Origin: Paenibacillus camerounensis
Lineage (GTDB): Bacteria; Bacillota; Bacilli; Paenibacillales; Paenibacillaceae
Assembly: GCF_000723885.1 (NCBI RefSeq)
Contig: NZ_CCDG010000041.1
Location: 1-64,000 of the forward strand
Length of the DNA stretch: 64,000 nucleotides
Direction: 5' to 3'
How positions within the stretch are numbered: the first letter of the stretch is position 1; every line of letters starts with the position of its first letter. The position numbers and the translations under genes were made by a program. The notes beneath the pieces were generated by a model. The model ran no database searches and was not told where the DNA came from. It was given only the letters and a program-made list of their open reading frames with translations. Shown one piece after another: positions 25,457-33,744 of this stretch.

Positions 25457-26275
25457 ATGACTTACACCGCACCTTGCCACGTTTTTACAGCGGGATTTTC
25501 CTTCCACCGTAAGCCGTTTCACATGTCCAGGACGGACGGAGTGCAGAATTATCTGCTGCGCCTGCAGACCGAAGGACGCAGCCGGACCCGTATTGACGGT
25601 GTCCTCTCTCCTGTTGAAGCTGGCGATCTAATGCTGTTTGCCCCTCACGATCCCTACTACCTAAGCATCGACAAGGAAATCTATGCAGCCGGTAAACCGC
25701 GGGTGGAAAGCGGGGATTATCATATTTTTTGCGGCGGGCCCTGGATTGAGGCATGGTGGAGCCGGAAGCAGCGTCCGGCTGTGCTGCGTCTGCCGCTGAC
25801 CGAGCATTTCCTCGGCCTGTTCCGCCAGCTTGTCCTGGAGCAGCGCCGCCTGTCGGAGTCATCACCGGAGATTACAGCTTGTTATCTGCAGATTTTATGT
25901 ATGGAAATTGACAGGCTGATGACAGAGCAGCGGGCCATCTCACCCAAGGGTTATCTTGCATACCGGATGAAGCAGTATGTGGAAGAGCATGCCGCAATCC
26001 CCTTCCGGCTTGAAGATGTGGCAGACTACGCGGATATTTCTGTTTCCCGTGCTGTGCATCTGTTCAAAGAAGCATTTGGCACTACCATAGTTAAGTACGT
26101 AAATGATGTGCGGCTTGAAATGGCCCGTGAGCGCATCACCTTTAGCCCGATGCCGCTGGAGCATGTCTCCGAAACCTGCGGGTTCGCCAATTATACCTAT
26201 TTCCACCGGCTGTTCCGGGGAAGATTCGGGATGTCACCCAAGCAGTACCGGATCTACAGCAGGGCGCAGATGTAA
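25457..26275 (+). CDS. AraC-family transcriptional regulator
   Basis: 272 residues. An N-terminal cupin-like sensing domain (about 1-140, with RIDGVLSPVEAGDLMLFAP) is followed by a C-terminal double helix-turn-helix: ADISVSRAVHLFKEAFG and a second helix pair ending GFANYTYFHRLFRGRFGMSP. The latter matches the AraC signature. It likely binds a sugar-type effector and activates the divergent isomerase-dehydrogenase-kinase operon, as is common for this family. AGGAGG lies just before the ATG. The gene converges closely on a small gene 9 bases away. Confidence 0.9.
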   Translation: MTYTAPCHVFTAGFSFHRKPFHMSRTDGVQNYLLRLQTEGRSRTRIDGVLSPVEAGDLMLFAPHDPYYLSIDKEIYAAGKPRVESGDYHIFCGGPWIEAWWSRKQRPAVLRLPLTEHFLGLFRQLVLEQRRLSESSPEITACYLQILCMEIDRLMTEQRAISPKGYLAYRMKQYVEEHAAIPFRLEDVADYADISVSRAVHLFKEAFGTTIVKYVNDVRLEMARERITFSPMPLEHVSETCGFANYTYFHRLFRGRFGMSPKQYRIYSRAQM

Positions 26276-26283
26276 CGGGCTGG

Positions 26284-26502
26284 TCAGACAGCCTTACCTG
26301 TATACAAATCAAAAGGAGCGCCATCCTGAAAGATCCGCTCCTTGTGTTTGATCTTATTCAGTTTCTCCCGTTTGTCCGGTATAACCCTCACATGCTGTGA
26401 AATTGCGCCGTAATCCGAGGCGGTTCTCCGGTTCTTCTCAGCGCACCAGGTTCCTGTACGCTCTGCCTGCCGCAGCGCCTTCTGCGTTTTTGTACGTGCC
26501 AT
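26284..26502 (-). CDS. Small basic hypothetical protein
   Basis: 72 residues, Lys/Arg-rich (MARTKTQKALRQAERTGTW then a long basic helix RVIPDKREKLNKIKHKER). AAGGAG is 10 bases before the ATG. Its N-terminal pattern recalls short conserved Firmicute proteins of the type MxKxRxxKxxR followed by a Gly-Thr-Trp turn, with no known function. It ends 9 bases from the AraC stop, so both genes converge without room for a full terminator. It could bind nucleic acid, judged only by charge. Confidence 0.6.
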   Translation of the reverse strand: MARTKTQKALRQAERTGTWCAEKNRRTASDYGAISQHVRVIPDKREKLNKIKHKERIFQDGAPFDLYTGKAV

Positions 26503-26619
26503 TTAAGCAACACTCCTTTATTTGAACTGTTATAATTTTAACATAATTGCACAGAATCTACACGGTATAGTTGACTGGAAAAGATTTTATACATCCCAAT
26601 TGAAGCGGAGGATATATTG

Positions 26620-27300
26620 ATGAAGTACGATGTGCTGTATGACGGGGCATTTGCGATGCTCAAGGTAGAGCTGAATCCGGGTGAGAGTGTGAAAGCGGAA
26701 ATGGGCGCAATGGTTGCAATGTCACCGGGCATCGAGCTGAGGGGCACGGTTGACGGCGGCCTGATGCGCGGCCTGGGCCGGATGCTGAGCGGCGAGAAAT
26801 TCTTCTTTCAGGAGCTGACTGCAACGCGTGGACAATGTGAAGTGCTGCTCGCTCCGGGAGCCATCGGTGACGTTCAGGCTATTGAGCTCGACGGCTCTTA
26901 TAAACTGTATGTACAGAAGGACGGCTTCCTCGCCGGCACAAGCGGCATTCAGGTCAATACGAAGATGCAGAATCTCGCACGCGGTATTTTCTCTGGCGAA
27001 GGATTCTTCATTGTCGAGATCAGCGGCAGAGGGACAGTCTTCCTGTCGTCATTCGGTGCGATTCACGCCATTAATCTCGGTCCGGGTGAAGAGATGATCA
27101 TCGACAACGGGCATCTGGTAGCATGGCCAAGCTATATGGATTACAAAATTGAAAAAGCCGCCTCCGGCTGGCTGAACAGCCTGACCAGCGGTGAAGCGAT
27201 TGTCTGCCGTTTCCGCGGTGAGGGCGTCATCCTTGTACAGTCCCGCAATCCCGGCAGCTTTGGCACCTGGATCAAGTCATTTGTCCCCTCCAGATCCTAA
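26620..27300 (+). CDS. AIM24 / TIGR00266 family protein
   Basis: 226 residues of the AIM24 beta-helix/trefoil family found in bacteria and mitochondria. Seen: the N-terminal VELNPGESVKAEMGAMVAMSPGIE in two parts (LNPGESVKAEMGAMVAM), the Gly-rich turn GGLMRGLGRMLSGEKFFFQ, and the central EISGRGTVFLSSFGAIHAI block. The molecular role in bacteria is unknown. The ATG at 26620 has GGAGG about 8 bases before it; the TTG one codon earlier is less likely. It is monocistronic with a strong terminator. Confidence 0.9.
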   Translation: MKYDVLYDGAFAMLKVELNPGESVKAEMGAMVAMSPGIELRGTVDGGLMRGLGRMLSGEKFFFQELTATRGQCEVLLAPGAIGDVQAIELDGSYKLYVQKDGFLAGTSGIQVNTKMQNLARGIFSGEGFFIVEISGRGTVFLSSFGAIHAINLGPGEEMIIDNGHLVAWPSYMDYKIEKAASGWLNSLTSGEAIVCRFRGEGVILVQSRNPGSFGTWIKSFVPSRS

Positions 27301-27313
27301 GCTCCGGCATATA

Positions 27314-27360
27314 ACACAAAAAAGCAGGGCCGCTATCAGAGCAGCCTTGCTTTTTTGTGT
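27314..27360. terminator. Bidirectional terminator
   Basis: ACACAAAAAAGCAGGGC and GCCTTGCTTTTTTGTGT pair with one G-T-type mismatch between the convergent AIM24 and fur genes. Confidence 0.9.
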
Positions 27361-27397
27361 ATGAGCTGACGAACCTGCCTGTTCTGCCTATCTGCCG

Positions 27398-27871
27398 TCA
27401 GGACACCGCCTGCCGGTGCTTGTCACCTTTACAGCCGGTCTGCCTGCAGTTATTATAAGTTCCTTTGAAATCAAGCCGGTGATCCGTTACGCTGAAGCCG
27501 TATTCCCGCTCCAGCCGCTGTTCCAGCTCAAGCAGCCAGTCATCTTTAATCTCCTCCAGCCTGCCGCATACACTGCAGATCAGATGATGGTGCATATGGG
27601 CGTGACTATCGTCTCTAAGATCATAGCGGGCTACACCGTCGCCGAAATTCATTTTTTCAACGATATGCAGTTCACACAGCAGCTCAAGGGTCCGGTATAC
27701 TGTAGCCAGCCCAAGATGGGGATAACTGTTTTTCACCCTCATATACACTTCTTCTACGCTCAGATGCTCCTCTTCATTATCTAGCAGCACCTTCACGATC
27801 GCTTCACGCTGAGGGGTTAATTTATAATTATGCGCGGCAAACTGCTGGCTGATATTTGCAATCGGGTTCAA
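27398..27871 (-). CDS. fur: Ferric uptake regulator Fur
   Basis: A 157-residue Fur-family repressor that uses ferrous iron as co-repressor. The winged helix shows NYKLTPQREAIVKVLL and GLATVYRTLELL. The metal-sensing region has NFGDGVARYDLRDDSHAHMHHH, and the structural zinc pair is CSVCG with the late Cys residues in NNCRQTGC. It matches Bacillus Fur more closely than PerR or Zur (FGDGVxRYDLR). The start is TTG at 27871 with AAGGTGGTGG upstream. An AT-rich half-palindrome TTATAAT lies at 27974-27982 in the upstream region and may be a PerR-like site; this is weak. It should control hmoA at 1 kb. Confidence 0.93.
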   Translation of the reverse strand: MNPIANISQQFAAHNYKLTPQREAIVKVLLDNEEEHLSVEEVYMRVKNSYPHLGLATVYRTLELLCELHIVEKMNFGDGVARYDLRDDSHAHMHHHLICSVCGRLEEIKDDWLLELEQRLEREYGFSVTDHRLDFKGTYNNCRQTGCKGDKHRQAVS

Positions 27872-28117
27872 TTACCCCACCACCTTTCCGTTGAACAAAA
27901 AGACCTGTCATTTATCAGTAATTATTACGATATAAGCATAGCAAATTGTACTAAAAATGAAAAGCACCTGACATTATTATAACATTAATACGGTAATTTT
28001 CGCACACGCGTAATTATAATTTATATTCCGAGCGGCTAAGCTGCTGCCCATCCGCAAAGGGCTATCCGGCCATATCTTATAGGGATTACAAATCTATTAT
28101 AAGTGAGGATGGTCATA

Positions 28118-28696
28118 ATGGCCGAGCCAAACCGGAGACAGCTTGCCCAGCCCCGGGTAACTGCCCGCATTCTGCGCCAGACCGCAAAGGCCATGCTGCC
28201 GTTCTACCGGAAAATTGCCGGAAACCGGACCTTTGCCGCACAATGGTCAGCCGCAGTTGTCAATGCAGACCTTAGTTTGATGGGCTCCCTGCTATCCCAA
28301 ATCCCTACCCTTGCCGGCGTGGAGAATTATGGAACGAACGGTATCGGTTATTTTATTTCCTTTCCATATCCGCTGCCTGTCGCTTTTTATACTAACGGAA
28401 CTACAATTCCGCCGGGTACGGTACAGTTCACCTTTAATACCAGGGTTCACCGCACGGTTGCGCTTGCTGTCATCCCCTTTTACCGTAAGCTCTCAGCTTC
28501 CTCTTCTTATGCGGAGGCCCTTGCGGCAGCGATCAACCGGAATGATATACGGCGTGTCTGCACGCTGATCAGGAATCAGATTAAGACAAAAGCTTTGCAG
28601 ACTATAACCATAGAAGACCTTGGAGTGGCGCTGCGGTTCAAGACCCGGTTCAGCAAATATCCTTACCGCAACCTGCTGTTTCAGGAGAATATGTAA
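28118..28696 (+). CDS. Hypothetical protein with internal duplication
   Basis: 192 residues, not recognised. It has two related halves. Unit A1 (22-62) contains AKAMLPFYRKIAGNRTFAAQ and ends SLLSQI; unit A2 (113-155) contains ALAVIPFYRKLSASSSYAEA and ends LIRNQI. Each is followed by a beta-type segment (GIGYFISFPYPLPV and LGVALRFKTRFSKYPY). So the protein is an A-B-A-B duplication of an alpha plus beta unit. It is basic with no signal peptide. The ATG at 28118 has GAGG 9 bases upstream. The next gene is an SLH-domain protein, 107 bases downstream. Spore or cell-surface association is a guess from neighbours only. Confidence 0.72.
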   Translation: MAEPNRRQLAQPRVTARILRQTAKAMLPFYRKIAGNRTFAAQWSAAVVNADLSLMGSLLSQIPTLAGVENYGTNGIGYFISFPYPLPVAFYTNGTTIPPGTVQFTFNTRVHRTVALAVIPFYRKLSASSSYAEALAAAINRNDIRRVCTLIRNQIKTKALQTITIEDLGVALRFKTRFSKYPYRNLLFQENM

Positions 28697-28803
28697 AATT
28701 CATTATGCTCAAGACAATCTTGCGCAACATTTCCCTCTGCTGCTGCGTTACTATAGTAGATAACGGCCAAGCGGCCCAACTTACGTATAGAGGTGAAATG
28801 GTG

Positions 28804-29475
28804 ATGAACATGAAAAAACGTGCATTTGCTTTGATTACAACGGTCTCAATCCTAACCTTCTCGCTGGGAACCTCCATGTTTGCAGCCGGCGGCACCTTCA
28901 AGGATATCGACAATGTGACCGGCAAAGATAAGATCAACGCGCTGAAAGCGCAGGGTCTGATTAAAGGAATCTCCGATACCCAGTTCCTGCCCGGCTCCAC
29001 AGTGACTACAGCACAAGGCGTCCAGTTTATCTCAGGCGGACTTCAGCTTAGCCTCGCAGCCATCAGTTTTAACAAAGCGCCTGTGGCGAGCGGCATATTC
29101 AGCAAGGTAAAGGATACGGCATGGTATGCCGAGGCTTTTATTAACGCTCACTTTAATGGTGTAGAGATCCCTGCGGACATTGACCCGTCGAAGCCGATCA
29201 CGAAGGAGCTGTTCACCAGCCTGCTGGTCCAGGGCGTTGAAAAAGCCGGCAATCTGCCGCTGATTAATCTGGTACCTGCGGATATTGCGGATGAAGCATC
29301 GTTGAACCCTTCGTATCAGGGCAGCATCCAGCGTTCCTTGAAATACAAGATTAATACGCTTGACGCAAACGGCAAATTTAATCCAAAAAGTGAGATAACC
29401 CGTGCAGAGGCCGCAGTCATGCTCTACAACGCGCTGGAATACCTCAAATCCCTTGATACTACACCTGGCAGCTAA
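28804..29475 (+). CDS. Secreted SLH-domain protein
   Basis: 223 residues. The signal peptide is MNMKKRAFALITTVSILTFS followed by a MFA-A cleavage site. At least two S-layer-homology motifs are visible: FKDIDNVTGKDKINALKAQG with the paired ISDTQFLPGSTVTTAQ, and a C-terminal FNPKSEITRAEAAVMLYNAL. SLH domains bind pyruvylated secondary cell-wall polymer, so the protein should be anchored to the wall. Only the SLH region is present; no catalytic domain is attached. The ATG at 28804 is chosen by spacing from AGAGGTG (8 bases); other in-frame starts lie at 28798 and 28801. Confidence 0.87.
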   Translation: MNMKKRAFALITTVSILTFSLGTSMFAAGGTFKDIDNVTGKDKINALKAQGLIKGISDTQFLPGSTVTTAQGVQFISGGLQLSLAAISFNKAPVASGIFSKVKDTAWYAEAFINAHFNGVEIPADIDPSKPITKELFTSLLVQGVEKAGNLPLINLVPADIADEASLNPSYQGSIQRSLKYKINTLDANGKFNPKSEITRAEAAVMLYNALEYLKSLDTTPGS

Positions 29476-29551
29476 GCATATAGTATAAGCTTACATTCGT
29501 GCATCTATTTTGTGCTCCCCCGCACAGCATCGCTGAGTCCTTCAGCAGCGT

Positions 29552-29586
29552 AAAAGGCAGACCGGTTTATCCGGGCTGCCTTTTTG
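29552..29586. terminator. Bidirectional terminator
   Basis: AAAAGGCAGACCGG and CCGGGCTGCCTTTTT pair between the convergent SLH gene and amino-acid ABC operon. Confidence 0.88.
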
Positions 29587-29593
29587 CTTATAC

Positions 29594-30340
29594 TCATTCC
29601 CCTTTTATTCTGTTCAAAAACTGCCGGACACGCGGATTCTCTGACTGCTCCAGCACCTGCTGCGGAGTGCCCTGCTCCAGAATGACGCCTTGATCCATAA
29701 GAATTAGGGTGTCCGCGACATCTGCGGCAAACCGCATCTCATGGGTGACAATGATCATCGTCCTGCCTTCGGCAGCCAGCTGGCGGATGACCTTCAGTAC
29801 CTCACTGACCAGCTCAGGGTCCAGCGCCGAGGTTGGCTCGTCAAACAGCAGCACCTCCGGCTCCGCCGCCATTGCCCGGGCAATAGCAACCCGCTGCTGC
29901 TGGCCGCCGGACAGCTGGTGCGGGTATGCGCCGGTTTTGTCAGACAAACCTACTTTAGCCAGAAGCACCTCTCCCCGCTTCTCCGCTTCCTTCCGGGAAC
30001 GCTTTTGTACGGTAATCTGGCCTTCGGCTACATTGCCGAGCGCGGTCATATGCGGAAACAGGTTATAGGACTGGAATACCATCCCCGACTTCTGTCGCAG
30101 GCTCAGTATATCCTTCCTGGCAAGCTTAACATTACCCGCGAAGCTGAGCTCAAGACCGGCAATGGACAAACTCCCCCCATCCGGGATCTCAAGCAGATTG
30201 AAGCAGCGCAGCAGCGTTGTTTTACCGGAGCCCGAAGGGCCTATGATAACCAGTACCTTTCCATGCTCAAGCCTCAGACTCACTCCCTTCAGCACCTGCA
30301 GCTGCCCAAAGGATTTATGCAGACCGCGAACCTCAATCAT
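29594..30340 (-). CDS. Polar amino-acid ABC transporter ATPase
   Basis: A 248-residue ATP-binding subunit of the GlnQ/TcyC group. Walker A is GPSGSGKTT, the signature is LSGGQQQRVAIARAMA, Walker B is VLLFDEPTSALDPE, and the typical EVLKVIRQLAAEGRTMIIVTHE is present in pieces. It powers import of an amino acid together with the two genes upstream in the same operon (permease gap 11 bases). The set binding protein - permease - ATPase matches the order of Bacillus tcyABC (cystine), but glutamine or arginine cannot be excluded. AAGGAGG precedes the ATG. Confidence 0.9.
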   Translation of the reverse strand: MIEVRGLHKSFGQLQVLKGVSLRLEHGKVLVIIGPSGSGKTTLLRCFNLLEIPDGGSLSIAGLELSFAGNVKLARKDILSLRQKSGMVFQSYNLFPHMTALGNVAEGQITVQKRSRKEAEKRGEVLLAKVGLSDKTGAYPHQLSGGQQQRVAIARAMAAEPEVLLFDEPTSALDPELVSEVLKVIRQLAAEGRTMIIVTHEMRFAADVADTLILMDQGVILEQGTPQQVLEQSENPRVRQFLNRIKGE

Positions 30341-30351
30341 ATAACGCCTCC

Positions 30352-31020
30352 TTATCCGGCCGAGTAACGGTCAAACCGTTTCTCCAGCCTGCTTTGCACC
30401 ACCGACAGCACGGAACAGAAGAGCAGATAATACAGCGCAGCTTCACAATAGAGCAGCAGCGGCTCATAGGTGGTCGCGGTAATTTGCTGGGCTGTCCTGA
30501 ACATCTCCACATAGGTAATGCCGGCGGCGAGCGAGGTGTCTTTTACAAGGCTGATAAAGGAATTGGACAACGGGGGAACGGATACCCTTACCGCCTGGGG
30601 CACAATAATCCGGCGCAGCGCCTGCACGCGGGTCATCCCGACAGAATAAGCTGCCTCCCACTGGCCTTTGGGAACCGACAAAACGGCGGCCCTGATTATC
30701 TCAGACGAATAGGCTCCGACACTCAGCGTGAATCCGATTACCGCAGCGGTAAACGGGTCCAGTACAATCCCGGCGGCAGGCAGCCCGTAGAAAATAATAA
30801 ACAGCTGGACCAGCAGCGGAGTTCCCCGGATAAGCCACACATAAAACCTGGCAATCAGCCCGGGTATCCGCCATGCCGAGATCCGCACCAGCGCAGTCGC
30901 CACTGCAAGCAGCAGTCCCAGTATAAAGGAGATCAGCGCCAGCGGAATCGTATACGCCACTCCTGCCTTGAGCAGAGGCAGCAGCGAATCCAGAAATATT
31001 TGCAGCTTGCGGTCGTCCAT
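30352..31020 (-). CDS. Polar amino-acid ABC transporter permease
   Basis: 222 residues, about five membrane segments, of the HisMQ/TcyB type that works as a homodimer. The cytoplasmic EAA loop is QWEAAYSVGMTRVQALRRII followed by VPQAV, the contact site for the ATPase. N-terminal membrane helix: AYTIPLALISFILGLLLAVA. It lies between binding-protein and ATPase genes (gaps 23 and 11 bases), so one transcript encodes the importer. AAGGAG is about 11 bases before the ATG. Confidence 0.9.
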   Translation of the reverse strand: MDDRKLQIFLDSLLPLLKAGVAYTIPLALISFILGLLLAVATALVRISAWRIPGLIARFYVWLIRGTPLLVQLFIIFYGLPAAGIVLDPFTAAVIGFTLSVGAYSSEIIRAAVLSVPKGQWEAAYSVGMTRVQALRRIIVPQAVRVSVPPLSNSFISLVKDTSLAAGITYVEMFRTAQQITATTYEPLLLYCEAALYYLLFCSVLSVVQSRLEKRFDRYSAG

Positions 31021-31043
31021 CGCAGGGAGCGCTCCTTCAGCTA

Positions 31044-31877
31044 TTATTTTGAGACATCTGCCCCGAAGTATTTCTCGGAAATGGCAAGATAGCTCCCGTC
31101 CTCCTTCATTGCTGCGAGCGCCCCGTCCACCGCCTGCACCAGCTCCTCATTGCCCTTCAGGAACACGGCAGCGCTGCGCGAGCCTTCGGCCATTTCATCA
31201 ACCTGCTTGATCTGCACATCCGGCTTCTGCTTTTTCAAATCCAGAAAGGATAAACCGTCGTTAACCGTAGCATCTATCCGTCCGGAGACCAGGAGGTCAA
31301 TGGCCTGATTGAAGCCTTCTATCGCCACAATTTCCGCACCGTTCTTGCGTGCAATGTCAGACAGGTTGCTGGTCAGCGACTGGCCGGCTTTTTTACCCTT
31401 GAGGTCAGCGAAGCTTTTGATCTCCCCGTTATTCTCCCCTACAATCAGCACTGCTTTGGACACTACGTAAGGTTCAGAGAAATCATATTTCACCTTCCGC
31501 TCATCCGTAATGGATACCTCATTAAAAATAGCATCAAAGCGCCCGGCATCCATCCCGGCAAAAATACCGTCCCACTGGGTCTCGATAAACTCCGCTTCCA
31601 CGCCGATCCGCTTGGCTATCTCCCTGGCAATGTCCACGTCAAAACCGGTTAGCTTTCCGTCTGCATCATGGTAGGTGAACGGAGAGTATGTGCCTTCAGT
31701 GCCTACTCTGAGCTTGCCGGAAGCTTTTACCGTTTCCAGACTGTTCTGCTCTGCTGGAGCAGCTGATACATCCGCGCCGCCGGTTGTCCCTTCAGCCGCA
31801 TTATTGTTATCATTGCTGCCGCATGCCGCAAGGACAATGCCCAGCAGCAGCACCGGCGCAAGCGCCCACTTTTTCAT
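31044..31877 (-). CDS. Amino-acid ABC transporter substrate-binding lipoprotein
   Basis: A 277-residue family-3 solute-binding protein. The lipobox is VLAACGSND with Cys19 or so. The ligand domain shows LRVGTEGTYSPFTYHDADGK, GFDVDIAREIAKRIG and AIFNEVSITDERKVKYDFSE, close to TcyA/YckK-type cystine binders. It captures the amino acid outside the membrane for the following permease and ATPase. GGAGGAG lies directly upstream of the ATG. No S-box or T-box leader was seen in the 160 bases upstream. Cystine is the best guess by likeness, not proven. Confidence 0.9.
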   Translation of the reverse strand: MKKWALAPVLLLGIVLAACGSNDNNNAAEGTTGGADVSAAPAEQNSLETVKASGKLRVGTEGTYSPFTYHDADGKLTGFDVDIAREIAKRIGVEAEFIETQWDGIFAGMDAGRFDAIFNEVSITDERKVKYDFSEPYVVSKAVLIVGENNGEIKSFADLKGKKAGQSLTSNLSDIARKNGAEIVAIEGFNQAIDLLVSGRIDATVNDGLSFLDLKKQKPDVQIKQVDEMAEGSRSAAVFLKGNEELVQAVDGALAAMKEDGSYLAISEKYFGADVSK

Positions 31878-31973
31878 TGGATACTCCTCCTTATCCTCTA
31901 CTTAGCTGTTACAGATTAAATTTATCATGCCCAATGCAGGCTATTCCTTTCCCTTTCATTCAGCATCAGCACA

Positions 31974-32014
31974 AAAAATCCCCGTGCACCTGTAGTGGTG
32001 CCGCCGGGGATTTA
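31974..32014 (-). terminator. Terminator of the DHA2 efflux gene
   Basis: AAATCCCCG pairs with CGGGGATTT, with an inner TGCACC/GGTGC stem, 24 bases past the efflux gene stop. Confidence 0.85.
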
Positions 32015-32037
32015 AACACAGGGAGCATTGATTCAAA

Positions 32038-33552
32038 TTAGCCGTGCATCATTTCCGCCTGCGGTCTGGACCCGTCATCCCCGCCTTTTCGGCCCCGCCG
32101 CAGCAGCAATCCGAGGACAGCACCGCCCAGCGCGACAAAAATCATAATACGGAAGGTATCAGCGAAGCCCTGGGCCATCACAGTCTGTGTAGCCTGCTTC
32201 AGCACGTCGGGTGAAACGGAAGCGGGATCAACTCCAGATGCTAACGCCTCCGCCTGCATTTCTGCACCGCGCGCCGCTGCTCTGGAGGTAAGAATGGTAA
32301 CCAGTGTAGATACTGCGAGTGAATTAATAACCTGCTGCATGGAGTTGGTCAGCGATGTTACCCTGTTGACCAGCTGTATCGGTGCTTTATTGAGCAGATG
32401 GGTGTTCATCGGCATCATCATCAGGCCCATCCCCGCCCCGCACATGATGAGCGGCACGATCAGCTCGCGGCTCTGTGTAGTCAGATCCACATGGGAATAC
32501 TGATACAGTGCGCCGGAGACAAGGCTAAGTCCGCAGACCACCAGCCAGCGCACACCGATTCTGTCAAAAAGAATCCCGGCGAGCGGCATCATCAGCCCGG
32601 AGGCAATGGCCTGCGGCAGCAGGGTCAGCCCGGTATCAAAGGCTCCGAACCCGCGGGCCTGCTGCAGAAACTGCGGAAGCAGAAATAACGCGCCGTACAG
32701 CCCGAACTGGGCAATCCACTGGACTAGAATCCCTGTACTGAAATCTACCGAACGGAGGATGCGCAGCTCCAGCAGCGGAGTCCTTGAACGCAGCTCAGCA
32801 ATAATAAAAGCAATCAGGGCAGCCAGCCCCAGCGCCAAGCCTACCAGTGTCTTGCCGGACGTCCAGCTCTCTGCCCCCTGGCTTACCCCATAGGTAAGGG
32901 AAGCAAAGGCAAGAGGACCCAGAACCATGCCCAGCTTGTCCATTCCGGGAACCTGGCTGCGCTTGGCGTTCGGCAGCTTCCGCAGGCCGATCAGTAGACA
33001 GAGGATACCGATCGGAATGTTGATCAGAAAAATCCATCGCCAGGAATGATACTGAACCAGCCAGCCTGACAAGACCGGCCCGATTGCCGGAGCAAACAGC
33101 ACCGGTATGCCCATGATGCCCATTACGATACCAACTTTGCTCTTCGGTGCAAGCCTGTACACATATGCCATGCCTACCGGCAGGACACATCCGCCGCCAA
33201 TTCCCTGCAGCACCCGGAAGGCAATCAGCCACTCGGCACTGTTAGGCGTTGCACACAGAATGGACCCTATAGTGAATACGACAACCGCAGTCAGGAAGAC
33301 CGTCTTGGCCCCAAACCGGTCTGACAGCCAGCCGGACAACGGAATAACCGAGGCCTGCGCCAGCATATAGCCGGTTACAATCCACTGCAAGGTCGTTAAA
33401 TCGGTATGAAAATCCTCAACCAGAGTGGACAGCGCCACATTCATTGCCGTGCTGTCGAGCACGACCATAAATACACCCAGAATGATTGCTAGTAGCGGCA
33501 CCAGTATGGCCGATAGACGAAAATCAGCCTCTTCCTTCAGTACACCCTCCAT
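32038..33552 (-). CDS. DHA2-family multidrug efflux transporter (EmrB/QacA)
   Basis: A 504-residue, 14-segment drug:proton antiporter. Motifs: the D1-type VVLDSTAMNVALSTL in helix 1, motif A GWLSDRFGAKTVF in the first loop, and motif C MGIPVLFAPAIGPVLSGWLV in helix 5. It exports amphipathic toxic compounds across the cytoplasmic membrane. The ATG at 33552 has AGGAGG 9 bases before; an upstream extension to 33636 would cover operator DNA and is rejected. It is divergent from a TetR gene, with two palindromes between them, so repression and substrate-linked induction are likely. Confidence 0.93.
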   Translation of the reverse strand: MEGVLKEEADFRLSAILVPLLAIILGVFMVVLDSTAMNVALSTLVEDFHTDLTTLQWIVTGYMLAQASVIPLSGWLSDRFGAKTVFLTAVVVFTIGSILCATPNSAEWLIAFRVLQGIGGGCVLPVGMAYVYRLAPKSKVGIVMGIMGIPVLFAPAIGPVLSGWLVQYHSWRWIFLINIPIGILCLLIGLRKLPNAKRSQVPGMDKLGMVLGPLAFASLTYGVSQGAESWTSGKTLVGLALGLAALIAFIIAELRSRTPLLELRILRSVDFSTGILVQWIAQFGLYGALFLLPQFLQQARGFGAFDTGLTLLPQAIASGLMMPLAGILFDRIGVRWLVVCGLSLVSGALYQYSHVDLTTQSRELIVPLIMCGAGMGLMMMPMNTHLLNKAPIQLVNRVTSLTNSMQQVINSLAVSTLVTILTSRAAARGAEMQAEALASGVDPASVSPDVLKQATQTVMAQGFADTFRIMIFVALGGAVLGLLLRRGRKGGDDGSRPQAEMMHG

Positions 33553-33627
33553 ATTACTTATCCTCCTGTACCTGTACGGTGTGCAGGCTTCATTGACCGC
33601 AGTCCCGTTCTCCAGATATAATATCCA

Positions 33628-33645
33628 TGCGGACAACTGTCCGCA
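33628..33645. promoter_or_regulatory. TetR operator copy 1
   Basis: TGCGGACAACTGTCCGCA: an 18-bp inverted repeat with a single central mismatch pair, in the divergent efflux/tetR region. Confidence 0.75.
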
Positions 33646-33662
33646 AGTTCATTAACAGTCTA

Positions 33663-33676
33663 CGGACAATTGTCCG
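33663..33676. promoter_or_regulatory. TetR operator copy 2
   Basis: CGGACAATTGTCCG: a perfect 14-bp palindrome sharing the same half-site as copy 1. The two centres are 33 bp apart, about three helical turns. Confidence 0.78.
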
Positions 33677-33744
33677 CTGTGTCAAATATATCTTATACCG
33701 CCGCGTTCTAACCTCTTCTCAAAGAAAGGAAGGCTTATTTCATT

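Noticed and set aside
27960..27995. PerR-box-like sequence upstream of fur
   Set aside because: Only the left half (TTATAAT) matches; the right half is degraded, so I did not list it as a site.
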